In this document: positions 45,154-54,127 of the stretch, one piece after another
How positions within the stretch are numbered: position 1 is the stretch's first letter
Layout: each line of letters starts with the position of its first letter
Source of the DNA: Paraburkholderia sp. CNPSo 3274
GTDB taxonomy: Bacteria > Pseudomonadota > Gammaproteobacteria > Burkholderiales > Burkholderiaceae
Reading direction: 5' to 3'
Length of the DNA stretch: 64,000 bases
Assembly (NCBI RefSeq): GCF_024206475.1
Contig: NZ_JAMBPR010000016.1
Location: 62,001 to 126,000, forward strand
Program-made: the position numbers and the translations under genes
Notes under the pieces: model-generated
The model's database searches: none
The model's input: only the letters and a program-made list of their open reading frames with translations
What the model was told of the DNA's origin: nothing

Positions 45154-46560
45154 ATGCCCACGCTTTCCGAACGCTCCGCCAATCCCACCGCCGACATCGA
45201 ATCCGGCCTGCCCTTCCCACAGCGTTACTACGCGATCCTCGTGGTCGCGCTCGGCATCACGCTCGCCGTGCTCGACGGCGCGATCGCCAATGTCGCGTTG
45301 CCGACCATCGCGCGGCATCTTCATGCGAGCGCGGCCAGCTCGATCTGGATCGTCAACGCGTATCAGCTTTCGGTGACCATCTCGCTCTTGCCGCTCGCCT
45401 CGCTTGGCGACCGCATCGGCTACAAGCGCGTGTATCTGGCCGGCATGGTGCTCTTCACCGTCGCGTCGCTCGGCTGCGCGCTGGCGACCACGCTGCCCGA
45501 ACTCGCGTTCGCACGCATGGTGCAGGGCTTCGGCGGCGCGGGGATCATGAGCGTGAACACCGCGCTCGTACGCATGATCTATCCGCGCGCGCAGCTCGGT
45601 CGCGGCGTCTCCATCAACGCGATGGTCGTCGCGATCGCCTCGGCGGTCGGGCCGACGCTGGCCTCGGGCGTGCTCGCCATCGCGCCGTGGCCCTGGCTCT
45701 TTGCGATCAACGTACCGATCGGCATCGCCGCGCTCGCGCTGGGTCAGCGCGCGCTGCCCGTGAACGAGCGGCATCCCGCACCCTACGACTATTTGAGCGC
45801 CGTACTCAACGCCATCGTGTTCGGCCTCCTGATCTTTGCCGTCGATGGCCTCGGCCACGGCGAGAGCAATCGCCTCGTCGCGCTCGAATTCGTGCTCGCG
45901 ATCGTGATCGGCTGGTTCTTCGTGCGCCGCCAGCTCACGCAGGCCGCGCCGCTCTTGCCCGTCGATCTGCTCGCCAACCCCGTCTTCGCGCTGTCGATCA
46001 GCACCTCGGTCTGCTCGTTCTGCGCGCAAATGCTCGCGTTCGTGGCGCTGCCCTTCATGCTGCAGGAGACCTTCGGTTTCTCGCAGGTCGACACGGGCCT
46101 CCTCATGACCCCCTGGCCGCTCGTCATCATCGGCGCCGCGCCGCTCTCGGGTGCACTTTCCGACCGCTATCCAGCGGGCATGCTCGGCGGCATCGGACTC
46201 GCGCTCTTCGCACTCGGCCTGCTCTCGCTCGCCACGCTCGGCGCGCATCCCACGGTGTTCGATATCTGCTGGCGCATGGCGTTGTGCGGCGTGGGCTTCG
46301 GCGTGTTCCAGTCGCCCAACAACCGGCAGATCCTCTCTTCCGCGCCGCGCGAGCGCAGCGGCGGCGCGAGCGGCATGCTCGGCACCGCGCGCCTCACCGG
46401 GCAGACGCTCGGCGCGGCGCTCGTGGCGCTCATCTTCGGCGTTGCACCGCAACACGGGCCGACCATGGCGCTCTACGTGGCGACGGCCTTCGCCGCCGTC
46501 GCGGCAGTAGTGAGCCTGCTGCGGCTGATGCCGGGCACCGCGGCGCAGACGCCAGGCTAA
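45154..46560 (+). CDS. MFS transporter, DHA2-type drug exporter
   Basis: The 468-residue protein has about 14 predicted membrane helices. LAVLDGAIANVALPTIARHL is the family's first-helix motif, and the GDRIGYKRVYLAG loop is the MFS signature. It resembles EmrB/QacA-type multidrug exporters. No EmrA-like adaptor, so it likely acts alone in the inner membrane; substrate unknown. It follows the PEBP gene on the same strand. Confidence 0.9.
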   Translation: MPTLSERSANPTADIESGLPFPQRYYAILVVALGITLAVLDGAIANVALPTIARHLHASAASSIWIVNAYQLSVTISLLPLASLGDRIGYKRVYLAGMVLFTVASLGCALATTLPELAFARMVQGFGGAGIMSVNTALVRMIYPRAQLGRGVSINAMVVAIASAVGPTLASGVLAIAPWPWLFAINVPIGIAALALGQRALPVNERHPAPYDYLSAVLNAIVFGLLIFAVDGLGHGESNRLVALEFVLAIVIGWFFVRRQLTQAAPLLPVDLLANPVFALSISTSVCSFCAQMLAFVALPFMLQETFGFSQVDTGLLMTPWPLVIIGAAPLSGALSDRYPAGMLGGIGLALFALGLLSLATLGAHPTVFDICWRMALCGVGFGVFQSPNNRQILSSAPRERSGGASGMLGTARLTGQTLGAALVALIFGVAPQHGPTMALYVATAFAAVAAVVSLLRLMPGTAAQTPG

Positions 46561-46670
46561 AAGCGGCCTAACCCTGCGCGTGCGCAGGCACTAACATGGA
46601 TTCAGGGCGAGCCGCATTCGCGGCCGCGCCCGGCGAGTCAACCTGCCGGATCCGGCAAAGGGGGCTTCCC

Positions 46671-47261
46671 ATGTCACTGATCGTCGCCGGTCGATTCACG
46701 ACCTTTCCCGCCGCCGAAGCCGCCGCCGAAAAGCTGTATGCGGGCGGCTTCCTCGAAGAAGACGTCAATCTGTTCTTCGTCAATCCGCGCGGCCAGCATG
46801 CGCGCCACGGCGTCCACGGGACGGCCATGGGCGCACCGCCCACGGTCATCGCAGCGCCCCCGCATCACACCCGCAATATCACTGCCGGAGCCGTGGCGGG
46901 CGCCGTGGTGGGCGTGGTGATTTTCAGCGCGTTCTCGGCTGCGCTGCCGTCGGTTGTGATCGCGGCCGGCGTGGGCGCCTGGATCGGGGCGCGCATCGGC
47001 GCGAGCGTGGGGGCGAAAGCCGCTGCGCAGCAGATGTCGGTGCACCACGAGAGGGTGCATCGCGAGACGCGCAGCGACGGCGTTTTGCTGTCGGTGCACG
47101 TCTGCTACGAGAACCAGGATCTCGCCGCGCAGTTGCTGCGAGACGGTGGCGCCGCCGATATCGAGTGCGCCTCGGGCCAATGGCACGACGGACACTGGGC
47201 CGATTTCGATCCGACCCGCCCGCCGATGCCGTTCGCCGCGCCGAGCGGCCAGCGAGTCTGA
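46671..47261 (+). CDS. Hypothetical glycine-zipper membrane protein
   Basis: From the ATG at 46671 the product is 196 residues. The N-terminus (MSLIVAGRFTTFPAAEAAAEKLYAGGFLEEDVNLFF) resembles the general-stress-type domain found in several small envelope proteins. Residues 68-115 are Gly/Ala-rich, with repeated GxxxG spacing (AVAGAVVGVV, GVGAWIGARIGASVGA), a glycine-zipper membrane region. A His-rich soluble tail follows. Function unknown. It is followed by a hairpin that ends the convergent otsA transcript. Confidence 0.72.
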   Translation: MSLIVAGRFTTFPAAEAAAEKLYAGGFLEEDVNLFFVNPRGQHARHGVHGTAMGAPPTVIAAPPHHTRNITAGAVAGAVVGVVIFSAFSAALPSVVIAAGVGAWIGARIGASVGAKAAAQQMSVHHERVHRETRSDGVLLSVHVCYENQDLAAQLLRDGGAADIECASGQWHDGHWADFDPTRPPMPFAAPSGQRV

Positions 47262-47290
47262 GCGCGCGCCGCGTATGCATCACGCGGACG

Positions 47291-47323
47291 CAAAAAAACG
47301 CGGCGGCCCAAGAGCCGCCGCGT
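47291..47323 (-). terminator. Intrinsic terminator after otsA
   Basis: A 10-bp stem ACGCGGCGGC (47298-47307) with GCCGCCGCGT (47314-47323) runs into a T-tract on the minus strand (47292-47298). It lies about 75 bases after the otsA stop. Confidence 0.85.
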
Positions 47324-47399
47324 GGATCCATTTGCGTCGAGAGAACGTTAGACGGCCAGGGGCGGCACGCACGCCGCCTCGCCTCTCACCGATGCCTCG

Positions 47400-48872
47400 C
47401 TACGCGCGCGCGGCACCCTGCGCCTGTTCGGGCGCGCTCGTTTGCACGGAAGCTTTTCCCGCCGGCACGGCGTTGCGCGCCCTGGCCGTGACCGAAGCCG
47501 CCGTCGCGACGCTGCGAAGGTCGGCGAGGAACGTATCGCGCCATACCGAGAGATTGCTCTCGCGCAGCGACGCCATCATGTCGTTGTAGCGCGAGACGCG
47601 CTCGGCGTGCGGCATCGAGAGCGCACGCTCCAAGGCCTCGGCCGTCTGGTTCAGGTCGTACGGATTCACGACCAGCGCGCCGGGCATTTGCTCCGCCGCG
47701 CCCGCGAACTGCGAAAGCACCAGCACGCCGGGATCGTCGGGATTCTGCGAAGCGACGTATTCCTTCGCCACGAGGTTCATGCCGTCGCGCAGCGGCGCCA
47801 CGTAGCCCACCTGCGCCTCGCGGAATAGCGCCATCAGCAGGTTGCGCTCGTACTTGCGGTTCAGGTACTGGATCGGCGTCCAGTCGAGCTGGGCGAAACG
47901 GCCGTTGATACGGCCCGCCTCGCCTTCGAGGTTGCGGCGGATCGTCTGGTAGGTCTGCACGTCGGAGCGCGTTGGCGGCGCGATCTGCAAGAGCGAGACG
48001 CGGCCATGCCAGCCCGGCCCGTTCTGCAGCAGGCGCTCGAACGCCTGGAAGCGCTCGGCGAGCCCCTTCGAATAATCGAGCCGGTCCACGCTCATGATCA
48101 GCTTGCGTCCGCGCATGGCTTCGCGCAGGCTGCGCACGGCCTTGCGGTCGGAGTACTGCGACGAGGCTTTGGCAATGGCGTCCGGATAGATGCCGATGGG
48201 GTACGCCCCGACCTTCAGGAAGCGGTCCCACGCGTGGACCATGCCGTCGTCGCTTGCCGTGCCATGGCCACCGCGCTCGACGTAGTCGAGAAAGGCCTGG
48301 CGGTCGGCGTCGGTCTGGAAGCCGACCACGTCGTAGTGGCACATGAACTTCATGAGTTCTTCGTGCGGCGGCACCGAGCGCATGACTTCGGGCACCGGCA
48401 GCGGAATGTGCAGGAAGAAGCCGATCGGGTTCTTCACCCCGAGATCGCGCAGGCAGCGCGCGAACGGAATCAAGTGATAGTCGTGCACCCAGATGATGTC
48501 GTCGGGCTCGATGAGCGGCTGCAACTGGCGCGCGAGCGACACGTTCACGCGCAGGTAGCCGCCGTACTCCTGGCGCTCGTAGCGCGCGAGGTCGTTGCGG
48601 TAGTGGAACGTCGGCCAGAGGGTCGTATTCGAGAAGCCCTTGTAGTACTGGTCATAGTCACGCCGGGTAAGACCCACCGTCGCATAGGTGACGCTGCCCT
48701 GCTGCTCGATGACCGGTGCGGACGGCTCCGCGACGGTCTCGCCGCTCCACCCGAACCACACACCGCCGGTTTCCTTGAGCGCGTCCAATACGCCGACTGC
48801 GAGCCCGCCCGCTGCGGGACGGCCCTCCTGGGTCGGCGCTACGCGATTCGATACCACGATCAGTCTGCCCAT
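47400..48872 (-). CDS. otsA: Trehalose-6-phosphate synthase (GT20)
   Basis: The 490-residue protein is a full-length OtsA: VVSNRV and GGLAVGVLDAL at the start (nucleotide-sugar loop), WVHDYHLIPF, SVDRLDYSKGLAERFQAFERLL with the conserved Arg/Lys that bind UDP and glucose phosphate, and the DGMNLVAKEYVASQ stretch in the C-terminal half. It joins UDP-glucose and glucose-6-phosphate to trehalose-6-phosphate in osmotic or desiccation stress. The C-terminus has an extra Ala/Gln-rich tail. No otsB phosphatase gene is adjacent, so dephosphorylation must be encoded elsewhere. Confidence 0.96.
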   Translation of the reverse strand: MGRLIVVSNRVAPTQEGRPAAGGLAVGVLDALKETGGVWFGWSGETVAEPSAPVIEQQGSVTYATVGLTRRDYDQYYKGFSNTTLWPTFHYRNDLARYERQEYGGYLRVNVSLARQLQPLIEPDDIIWVHDYHLIPFARCLRDLGVKNPIGFFLHIPLPVPEVMRSVPPHEELMKFMCHYDVVGFQTDADRQAFLDYVERGGHGTASDDGMVHAWDRFLKVGAYPIGIYPDAIAKASSQYSDRKAVRSLREAMRGRKLIMSVDRLDYSKGLAERFQAFERLLQNGPGWHGRVSLLQIAPPTRSDVQTYQTIRRNLEGEAGRINGRFAQLDWTPIQYLNRKYERNLLMALFREAQVGYVAPLRDGMNLVAKEYVASQNPDDPGVLVLSQFAGAAEQMPGALVVNPYDLNQTAEALERALSMPHAERVSRYNDMMASLRESNLSVWRDTFLADLRSVATAASVTARARNAVPAGKASVQTSAPEQAQGAARA

Positions 48873-49095
48873 TGCGGCTCTACCTCCTGTTTCGTTGGGT
48901 CCGAAGACAATGCTTCAGGTACGTACGCAAGACGCGTGCCGGTTCGGCAGGGTCTGGAGCAAAAATCATTTCTCACAAACGACAGCGCGAGCAAATTCCG
49001 CGCGGCAAGCACGCAAGAGCGGAATAGCCCGGTGATCTGTCAGGCCGGGGAACCGGCCTGCAAACAGCGCGCGGCGAACTGCGGTTCGAAGCGGA

Positions 49096-49317
49096 TCAGG
49101 CGTCCTGTTCCGAGCCGAGATCGCGCTGGTACTCGATGCCCTCAGCCCGCGCCCCGCCTTGGTTGTGCTCGCCGTCGGGCGGCACGCCAGGCACTGCGCG
49201 ATTCTGGCCCGCGGGGTCCGGCGCGTCCGAGGGGGGAGGACTGCTCTTCTCTTGCGAATCGCGCGGGCCACGCTTGCCCGTGTAACGTGCGGAACGGCGC
49301 AAGGCAGGATGTCTCAT
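49096..49317 (-). CDS. Small hydrophilic protein
   Basis: This 73-residue protein starts MRHPALRRSARYTGK and is rich in Pro, Gly, Gln, Arg and Glu with no hydrophobic segment; likely disordered. A strong GGAGG lies 7 bases before the ATG, which supports its being a real gene in spite of its short length. I do not recognise a family. It lies upstream of otsA on the same strand (223 bases) and downstream of another small proline-rich gene, with an AT-rich inverted repeat between. A stress-related role is a guess from the neighbourhood. Confidence 0.5.
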   Translation of the reverse strand: MRHPALRRSARYTGKRGPRDSQEKSSPPPSDAPDPAGQNRAVPGVPPDGEHNQGGARAEGIEYQRDLGSEQDA

Positions 49318-49410
49318 GTCGATGCCTCCAGCGGAAGGCGGCCACGCGGCGGTGGTGTTTTTTTATAGTCTAGGGTTCGCCGCGTGAATTCGCCGGTAAA
49401 AATGGTGGAG

Positions 49411-49433
49411 CTTTTGTAACTAGTACATAAAAG
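49411..49433. promoter_or_regulatory. AT-rich near-palindrome
   Basis: CTTTTGTA-ACTAGT-ACATAAAAG (49411-49433) is a near-perfect inverted repeat with one unpaired base, in the 162-base gap between two small minus-strand genes. It could be an operator for the gene at 49317 or a weak terminator for the gene at 49701. A TATA-rich stretch at 49358-49366 lies between it and the ATG at 49317. Confidence 0.4.
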
Positions 49434-49479
49434 CCGTCAGGATCAGCTGATGACTTTGGCAGGCCGTGCGAGCAGCGGC

Positions 49480-49701
49480 TCACGTGGCGGGCAATGCGCC
49501 ACGCGAACGATGAAATCGAGAGGAGACCGAAGGGTCGAATGGAGACGCCGTGTGCGGCACTTCACCCGGTTGCGGCGGCGGATCGCCGATGGGCGGCACG
49601 TCGGGCTCGCCGGGCTGATCCGGTGGCGGTTCGTCGGGCTGCGGGGTATGCGCGAGCCAGGGCTTCACGCGGACGGCATCACTGGATTTGCAGCTCGGCA
49701 T
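49480..49701 (-). CDS. Small proline-rich protein
   Basis: From the ATG at 49701, with GAGGAG 7 bases before, the product is 73 residues. A central run is very proline- and Asp/Glu-rich (PQPDEPPPDQPGEPDVPPIG and a second, PPPQPGEVP), and the C-terminal part is basic. No membrane segment. I recall similar Burkholderia proteins without assigned function. It lies immediately behind the sigma-54 regulator gene on the same strand (90 bases). Confidence 0.5.
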   Translation of the reverse strand: MPSCKSSDAVRVKPWLAHTPQPDEPPPDQPGEPDVPPIGDPPPQPGEVPHTASPFDPSVSSRFHRSRGALPAT

Positions 49702-49791
49702 CTTTCGCTCCTCATCATGGACGCGAAACTCACACTGCAAGCGTCGTACCGCCCGTGCGTGCGCGCCACGCGCCGCACTCGCGAATGCTGC

Positions 49792-51177
49792 TCAGGCGCC
49801 AGCTACGCGCGCGGGCGCATCGCCCTTGCCGGCGCTTTCGTTGCCGTACTCCACAAGACGGTTATAGAGCGTCTTCAGGCTGATGCCGAGGATTTCCGCC
49901 GCACGCGTCTTCACGCCGCCGCACTGTTCGAGCGTCGCGAGAATGAGCTGGCGATCGGCGTCGGCGAGCGAGGTGCCGAACGGGATCGTCACCGCAGTGC
50001 CCGCAATCGGCTTCGAGAGCGAGATCTGCAGCGGCACCGTGGCCGTGAAATCGCCGTCGTTGCCCGCCATGATGTGCGCACGCTGCACGTAGTTCTTCAG
50101 CTCGCGCACATTGCCGGGCCACGGGTAAGCCGCCAGCATGTCGCGCACCGCAGCGGGAAACTGCTTTTTCGTGCCGTGACGCTCGTTCAACTCGTCCAGA
50201 AACGCCTGGGCGAGCAGTTCGACGTCCTTGCCGCGCTCGCGCAGCGGCGGCAGGCTGATCGGAAACACGTTCAGGCGGTGATAAAGGTCCAGACGAAGCT
50301 TGCCTTCGGCTACGGCCTGCTCAGGATCGCGGTTGGTCGCCGCGATCAGGCGCACATCGGTCTCGATTTCCTTGGTCGTGCCCACGCGCATGAACATGCC
50401 GGTTTCGAGCACACGCAGCAGCTTCACCTGCAGCTCGATCGGCATTTCGGTGATTTCGTCGAGGAACAGCGTGCCGCCGTTCGCGCGCTCGAAATAGCCC
50501 TTGTGCTGCCGGTCGGCGCCCGTGAACGAGCCACGCTCGTGACCGAACATCTCGGACTCGATCAGATTCGGCGAGATCGCGCCGCAGTTCACCGCGAGGA
50601 ATTCGTGCTTGCGGCGCAGGCTCAACTGGTGGATGGTCTGCGCGGCCACTTCCTTGCCAGTGCCCGATTCGCCCACCAGCATGACCGAGGCGGGCGTAGG
50701 CGCGACCCGGCTGATCTGGTCATAGACCTCCTGCATGGTCGGCGCATTGCCGAGCATCAGACCGAAGCGCCCCATGCGGCGCAACTCGCCGCGCAGCGTG
50801 CCGATTTCGGCCTTGAGGTCGCCCGCGCGCGGCAGGCGGTTCAGGATGGCCTTCACGCGCTGGAGGTTGATAGGCTTGACCAGGTAATCGATCGCACCGG
50901 ATTTGAGCGCATCGACGGCCGTCTCGACCGTCGCGTGCCCGGTAATGACCACGAGTTCCACGCCCGAGCGCGGGTCGAGATCCTCGAAAAGGTCGGTGCC
51001 ACTGCCGTCGGGCAGCTTCAGGTCGGTGAAGACCACGTCCGGCGTCTGCCGCACGAGCTGAATGCGCGCCTCGCGCAGGTCGCCTGCCTGCGCGGTGGTG
51101 AGCCCGTCTTCGCTCACCACGGCCGCTAGCGCCTCGCGGGTTTCCGCATCGTCATCGACAATCAATACATGTGGCAT
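49792..51177 (-). CDS. NtrC-family response regulator (sigma-54 activator)
   Basis: The 461-residue protein has a receiver domain (1-120) with phospho-acceptor Asp52 in VFTDLKLPDG and acidic DDD near residue 8, then a sigma-54 AAA+ domain with Walker A GESGTGKE, and a Fis-type helix-turn-helix at the C-terminus (TRAAEILGISLKTLYNRL). The sigma-54 contact loop reads GSFTGA rather than GAFTGA, a natural variant. No histidine kinase gene is adjacent, so it is an orphan response regulator. It lies 307 bases from a small membrane protein gene on the same strand. Confidence 0.93.
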   Translation of the reverse strand: MPHVLIVDDDAETREALAAVVSEDGLTTAQAGDLREARIQLVRQTPDVVFTDLKLPDGSGTDLFEDLDPRSGVELVVITGHATVETAVDALKSGAIDYLVKPINLQRVKAILNRLPRAGDLKAEIGTLRGELRRMGRFGLMLGNAPTMQEVYDQISRVAPTPASVMLVGESGTGKEVAAQTIHQLSLRRKHEFLAVNCGAISPNLIESEMFGHERGSFTGADRQHKGYFERANGGTLFLDEITEMPIELQVKLLRVLETGMFMRVGTTKEIETDVRLIAATNRDPEQAVAEGKLRLDLYHRLNVFPISLPPLRERGKDVELLAQAFLDELNERHGTKKQFPAAVRDMLAAYPWPGNVRELKNYVQRAHIMAGNDGDFTATVPLQISLSKPIAGTAVTIPFGTSLADADRQLILATLEQCGGVKTRAAEILGISLKTLYNRLVEYGNESAGKGDAPARVAGA

Positions 51178-51484
51178 CGCGTCTCGTCAGCCTTGATAGG
51201 TGAATGGCTCCAAAGCGCGAGCGCCGCGCCCTTCGCAAGCGCGCCGGACAACGTTGCCCGGCACCGCGGAAGTCGCGACGCACGTTATTGCGCTGCAGTG
51301 GAGTACGAAACGGTCGGACGCACGCCCAAGACGGCAAAAGCCTGAATATGCGCGGTTTTGCTACATCTGAGCAACAATACCGTCAGTCGCGGGCCGCCCG
51401 AACCTCGATTGTTGTTAATATGACTATTATAGACTTATTCGAGACAAGCGGGCACGGCTCTCGCGTGGCTCCGGCCGCGCCCAC
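51178..51484. other. Intergenic region upstream of the sigma-54 regulator
   Basis: About 307 bases. An AT-rich patch (51405-51450) contains a perfect TATAAT on the minus strand (51432-51427), with no well-spaced -35. It may serve the sigma-54 regulator gene, about 250 bases downstream. No terminator or RNA gene is visible. Confidence 0.4.
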
Positions 51485-51796
51485 CTAGCTGCGCGGAAAC
51501 GGCCACGGCATGCCAGCCGCGCCATCTGCTCCGTTCACGCCATTCGTCATCCGGCCCTTCACGCCATGTACCGGTGAGTCCGATGCGCCCCCGGCGATGG
51601 CCATTTCCGGGCCGTTGTTGCCCGTGGTATCGGCAAGCGAACCGCCTTCGCCTTCCCAGCGGCTCAGATCGCGATAAAAAGTTTGCCGTTGCATGCGATG
51701 ACGCTGCGAGAAACGCCAGGCCAGCATGCCCGCCATGGCGCCAAGCGCGCCGACGGTCACCAAGGTCCCTACCAAACCGCTGCGGTTCTTCGACAT
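51485..51796 (-). CDS. Small membrane protein
   Basis: From the ATG at 51796, with GGAGAG before it, the product is 103 residues. Residues 8-27 (LVGTLVTVGALGAMAGMLAW) form one membrane helix after a short basic N-terminus; the rest is a soluble tail (RFSQRHRMQRQTFYRDLSRW, then Gly/Ala-rich). No family recognised. It sits between the two sigma-54 activator genes and is divergent from the second. Confidence 0.55.
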   Translation of the reverse strand: MSKNRSGLVGTLVTVGALGAMAGMLAWRFSQRHRMQRQTFYRDLSRWEGEGGSLADTTGNNGPEMAIAGGASDSPVHGVKGRMTNGVNGADGAAGMPWPFPRS

Positions 51797-52189
51797 ATCG
51801 CTCTCTCCCAGATACGCCTCGTCAAAGACGGAAGACGCGAGTTGACTCAAATTGATCCGAATGGCATCGCCAGGCGTGGCCTATGCGCCGCCCCTACCAA
51901 CGCAGACGGCGCCGGGCGCCCCAAGTTCCGCAGCAGGATGCGTGCCACGCTCGCTCGCGTTTGCCTGGGCAGGTCCATTGCCCTGTCATGCGCGGCAGTG
52001 GTTAAATGCTTACGCGTTAACGAGCAAACCTCGAAGATGCACACCTCGCGGCCGTCGGAGCGGCAAGTTCCGCACCTGTCTTGGACGGCCAGCCCCGGAT
52101 CGCAGGGCCTGTTCGACGATACGCGCAGAAGCACGCCGATGCGCGCAGAAGCGAACGCCCCGCACTACCTTTGCAGGACGAACATCCCT
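51797..52189. other. Divergent region before the second sigma-54 activator
   Basis: About 390 bases. It contains the candidate sigma-54 promoter at 51968-51983 and a CGTTAACG palindrome (52014-52021). The frame of the sigma-54 activator is open through it, with further in-frame ATGs at 52037 and 52139, so the true start may lie inside. Confidence 0.45.
51968..51983 (+). promoter_or_regulatory. Candidate sigma-54 (-24/-12) promoter
   Basis: GGGCAG-GTCCA-TTGCC (51968-51983) has GG (51969-51970) and GC (51981-51982) at the required 12-base offset with a TTGC -12 element, but the -24 element departs from TGGCAC at two positions. It would start transcription about 51994, upstream of the in-frame ATG at 52037. 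Palindromic character (GGGCA/TGCCC) is an alternative reading. Confidence 0.3.
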
Positions 52190-53272
52190 ATGGCGTCAAT
52201 CGAGCCGGGCTCGCCGGCCGCCACAAAACGAAACAGCGGAAACACCGGAAATACCGCACCGGACGCGGATGCGCGCGTCGCGGGATTGCAGTCGTACGGT
52301 CTGCTGTACGGCTCGTCGGCCGTCATGCTGGATCTTTATGCGCAGATCGAGCGCGTAGCCGTGACCGAGGCTACGGCACTCATCGTCGGCGAATCGGGCA
52401 CGGGCAAGGAGCTGATCGCCCGCACGATCCACGCGCACAGCGAACGCCGCGACGGTCCGTTCATCGCCGTCAACTGCGGCGCGATTCCCGACGAGCTGAT
52501 CGAGGCGGAGTTGTTCGGTCACGAAAAAGGCAGCTTCACGGGCGCCGTGCAGGCGCGCGACGGCCACTTCGAACATGCGCGCGGCGGCACGCTGTTCCTC
52601 GACGAAATCACCGAGATGTCACTGCTGCATCAGGTGAAGCTGCTACGCGCGCTCGAAACCGGCGAGTACTTTCCGGTAGGCGGCAACGAGGCGATTCGCG
52701 GCGACGTGCGCATCATCGCCGCCACCAACCGCGACCCCTTGACGGCCGTGAAGGAAAACTGCCTGCGCGAGGACCTGATGTACCGGCTCGCCGTGTTTCC
52801 GCTGCGCGCACCGCCGCTGCGCGAACGTGAGCGCGACCGCGAACTGCTCGCGCAGCATTTCCTGACCGAACTGAACGACCAGGAAGGCTCGCAAAAGGCG
52901 TTCAGCAAGCGCGCGCTCGAAACCGTGCGTAACTGGTCGTGGCCCGGCAACGTGCGCGAACTGAAAAACGCCGTGTACCGCGCGTTCATCCTCGCGGAAA
53001 AGGTCGTGGAGATCGCGCATCCGCAACTGGTGCCGCGCGTGAAGAAGCCCGTCACCCAGGGCGACGCCATGAGCGTCTGGATCGGCACACCGCTCGCCGA
53101 TGCGCAGAAGCAGATCATTCTCGGCACGCTCAAATACTGCGGCGGCGACAAACGTCTCGCGGCGCGCACGCTCGGCGTGAGCCTCAAGACCCTCTACAAC
53201 CGGCTCGGCAGCTACGGCGCCGACGATGGCGAAGCCGAAGCGCCCACCGACCCGGACACGAACGAAGCCTGA
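52190..53272 (+). CDS. Sigma-54 dependent activator without receiver domain
   Basis: From the ATG at 52190 the product is 360 residues. It starts almost directly with the sigma-54 AAA+ domain: Walker A GESGTGKE (67-74), GSFTGA at 114-119, FLDEITEM, then a Fis-like helix-turn-helix at the C-terminus (LAARTLGVSLKTLYNRL). There is no response-regulator domain, so it may be constitutively competent or controlled by a partner, as PspF is. Both the C-terminal domain and the GSFTGA loop resemble the NtrC-type neighbour at 49792. The start is uncertain, with in-frame ATGs at 52037 and 52139. Confidence 0.88.
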   Translation: MASIEPGSPAATKRNSGNTGNTAPDADARVAGLQSYGLLYGSSAVMLDLYAQIERVAVTEATALIVGESGTGKELIARTIHAHSERRDGPFIAVNCGAIPDELIEAELFGHEKGSFTGAVQARDGHFEHARGGTLFLDEITEMSLLHQVKLLRALETGEYFPVGGNEAIRGDVRIIAATNRDPLTAVKENCLREDLMYRLAVFPLRAPPLRERERDRELLAQHFLTELNDQEGSQKAFSKRALETVRNWSWPGNVRELKNAVYRAFILAEKVVEIAHPQLVPRVKKPVTQGDAMSVWIGTPLADAQKQIILGTLKYCGGDKRLAARTLGVSLKTLYNRLGSYGADDGEAEAPTDPDTNEA

Positions 53273-53500
53273 CTCCCCTCCCCACGCCTCACCGCGGCGC
53301 GCTCGTTGCGCGGCAAGGCCGGGGCTGCGCGGCAAGCCAATCAAAGATCGGCCTGCCGTGCACGCCCTTTTGCAAATTCTTGCACTTTACCTATCCCCGT
53401 AAGCAATTCCGTGCTGCACAATCCGCAGCACGTTAAGTAAGCAAAACATGCTGGATATCCGCGCAACGCGGCGCTATCCGGCTAGCGGCAGGGAATCATC

Positions 53501-54127
53501 ATGCAAGAACGAAGTGCTCGGGCGCGCGTTGCGCCATCGGTGTCAGAGGCTGTCCTGGAAACGATTGCCGGTGTGCCCCCGCTCCCCTGTGCTCTTCCCC
53601 GTTGGCGACGCGTCATGTCGTTCACGCTGCTCGCCACGGTAGCGAGCCTCGCGTGCTCGGCCTGCAGCTCGCTCTACTCCGAAGGCGCGCAAACGGGCGC
53701 CGGTATTGCCGGCGCCGCGGTCGCCTCGAAAGTGACGAGCAACGCCGCCGTGGCGACCGGCATCGGCCTGGGCGCCGTGGCCGCGGCGAAGGCCGGCGTG
53801 CAGTACTCCGAGCGCGTCGTGCACACCAACACCCAGAACAGCATCGCCCGCGCGGCGGGCCCGCTCGAAGTCGGCGCGGTCGCGCCATGGTCGATCACGC
53901 ACTCGTTCCCGATCGAGGACGACGAGCACGGCCGCGTCACGGTGAGCCGCACGATCAGCAGCGGTGCGCTCGACTGCAAGGAGATCGTGTTCTCCGTCGA
54001 CCACGAGGCCACGAAGGACAAGTCCGCCTCGAGCGCCTTCTTCGTCGCTTCGGTGTGCCGTGACGGCGACAACTGGAAGTGGGCCTCGGCCGAACCCGCC
54101 ACGGCGCGTTGGGGTGCGCTGCAATGA
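53501..54127 (+). CDS. Lipoprotein-like protein, first of two coupled paralogues
   Basis: From the ATG at 53501, with AGGGA 7 bases before, the product is 208 residues; a second in-frame ATG at 53615 would leave 170. A hydrophobic stretch (MSFTLLATVASLACSAC) resembles a lipoprotein signal, though the lipobox is imperfect. A Gly/Ala-rich region with GxxxG spacing follows (GAGIAGAAVASKV, GIGLGAVAAAKAG), then a C-terminal domain with WSITHSF, DCKEIVFSVD and WKWASAEPA. The next gene is clearly a paralogue; its ATG overlaps this stop (ATGA). Function unknown. Confidence 0.75.
   Translation: MQERSARARVAPSVSEAVLETIAGVPPLPCALPRWRRVMSFTLLATVASLACSACSSLYSEGAQTGAGIAGAAVASKVTSNAAVATGIGLGAVAAAKAGVQYSERVVHTNTQNSIARAAGPLEVGAVAPWSITHSFPIEDDEHGRVTVSRTISSGALDCKEIVFSVDHEATKDKSASSAFFVASVCRDGDNWKWASAEPATARWGALQ

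Noticed and set aside
53360..53378. Sigma-54-like TGCACG...TTGC sequence upstream of the lipoprotein pair
   Set aside because: The distance between the -24-like and -12-like parts is two bases too long and the GG is missing.
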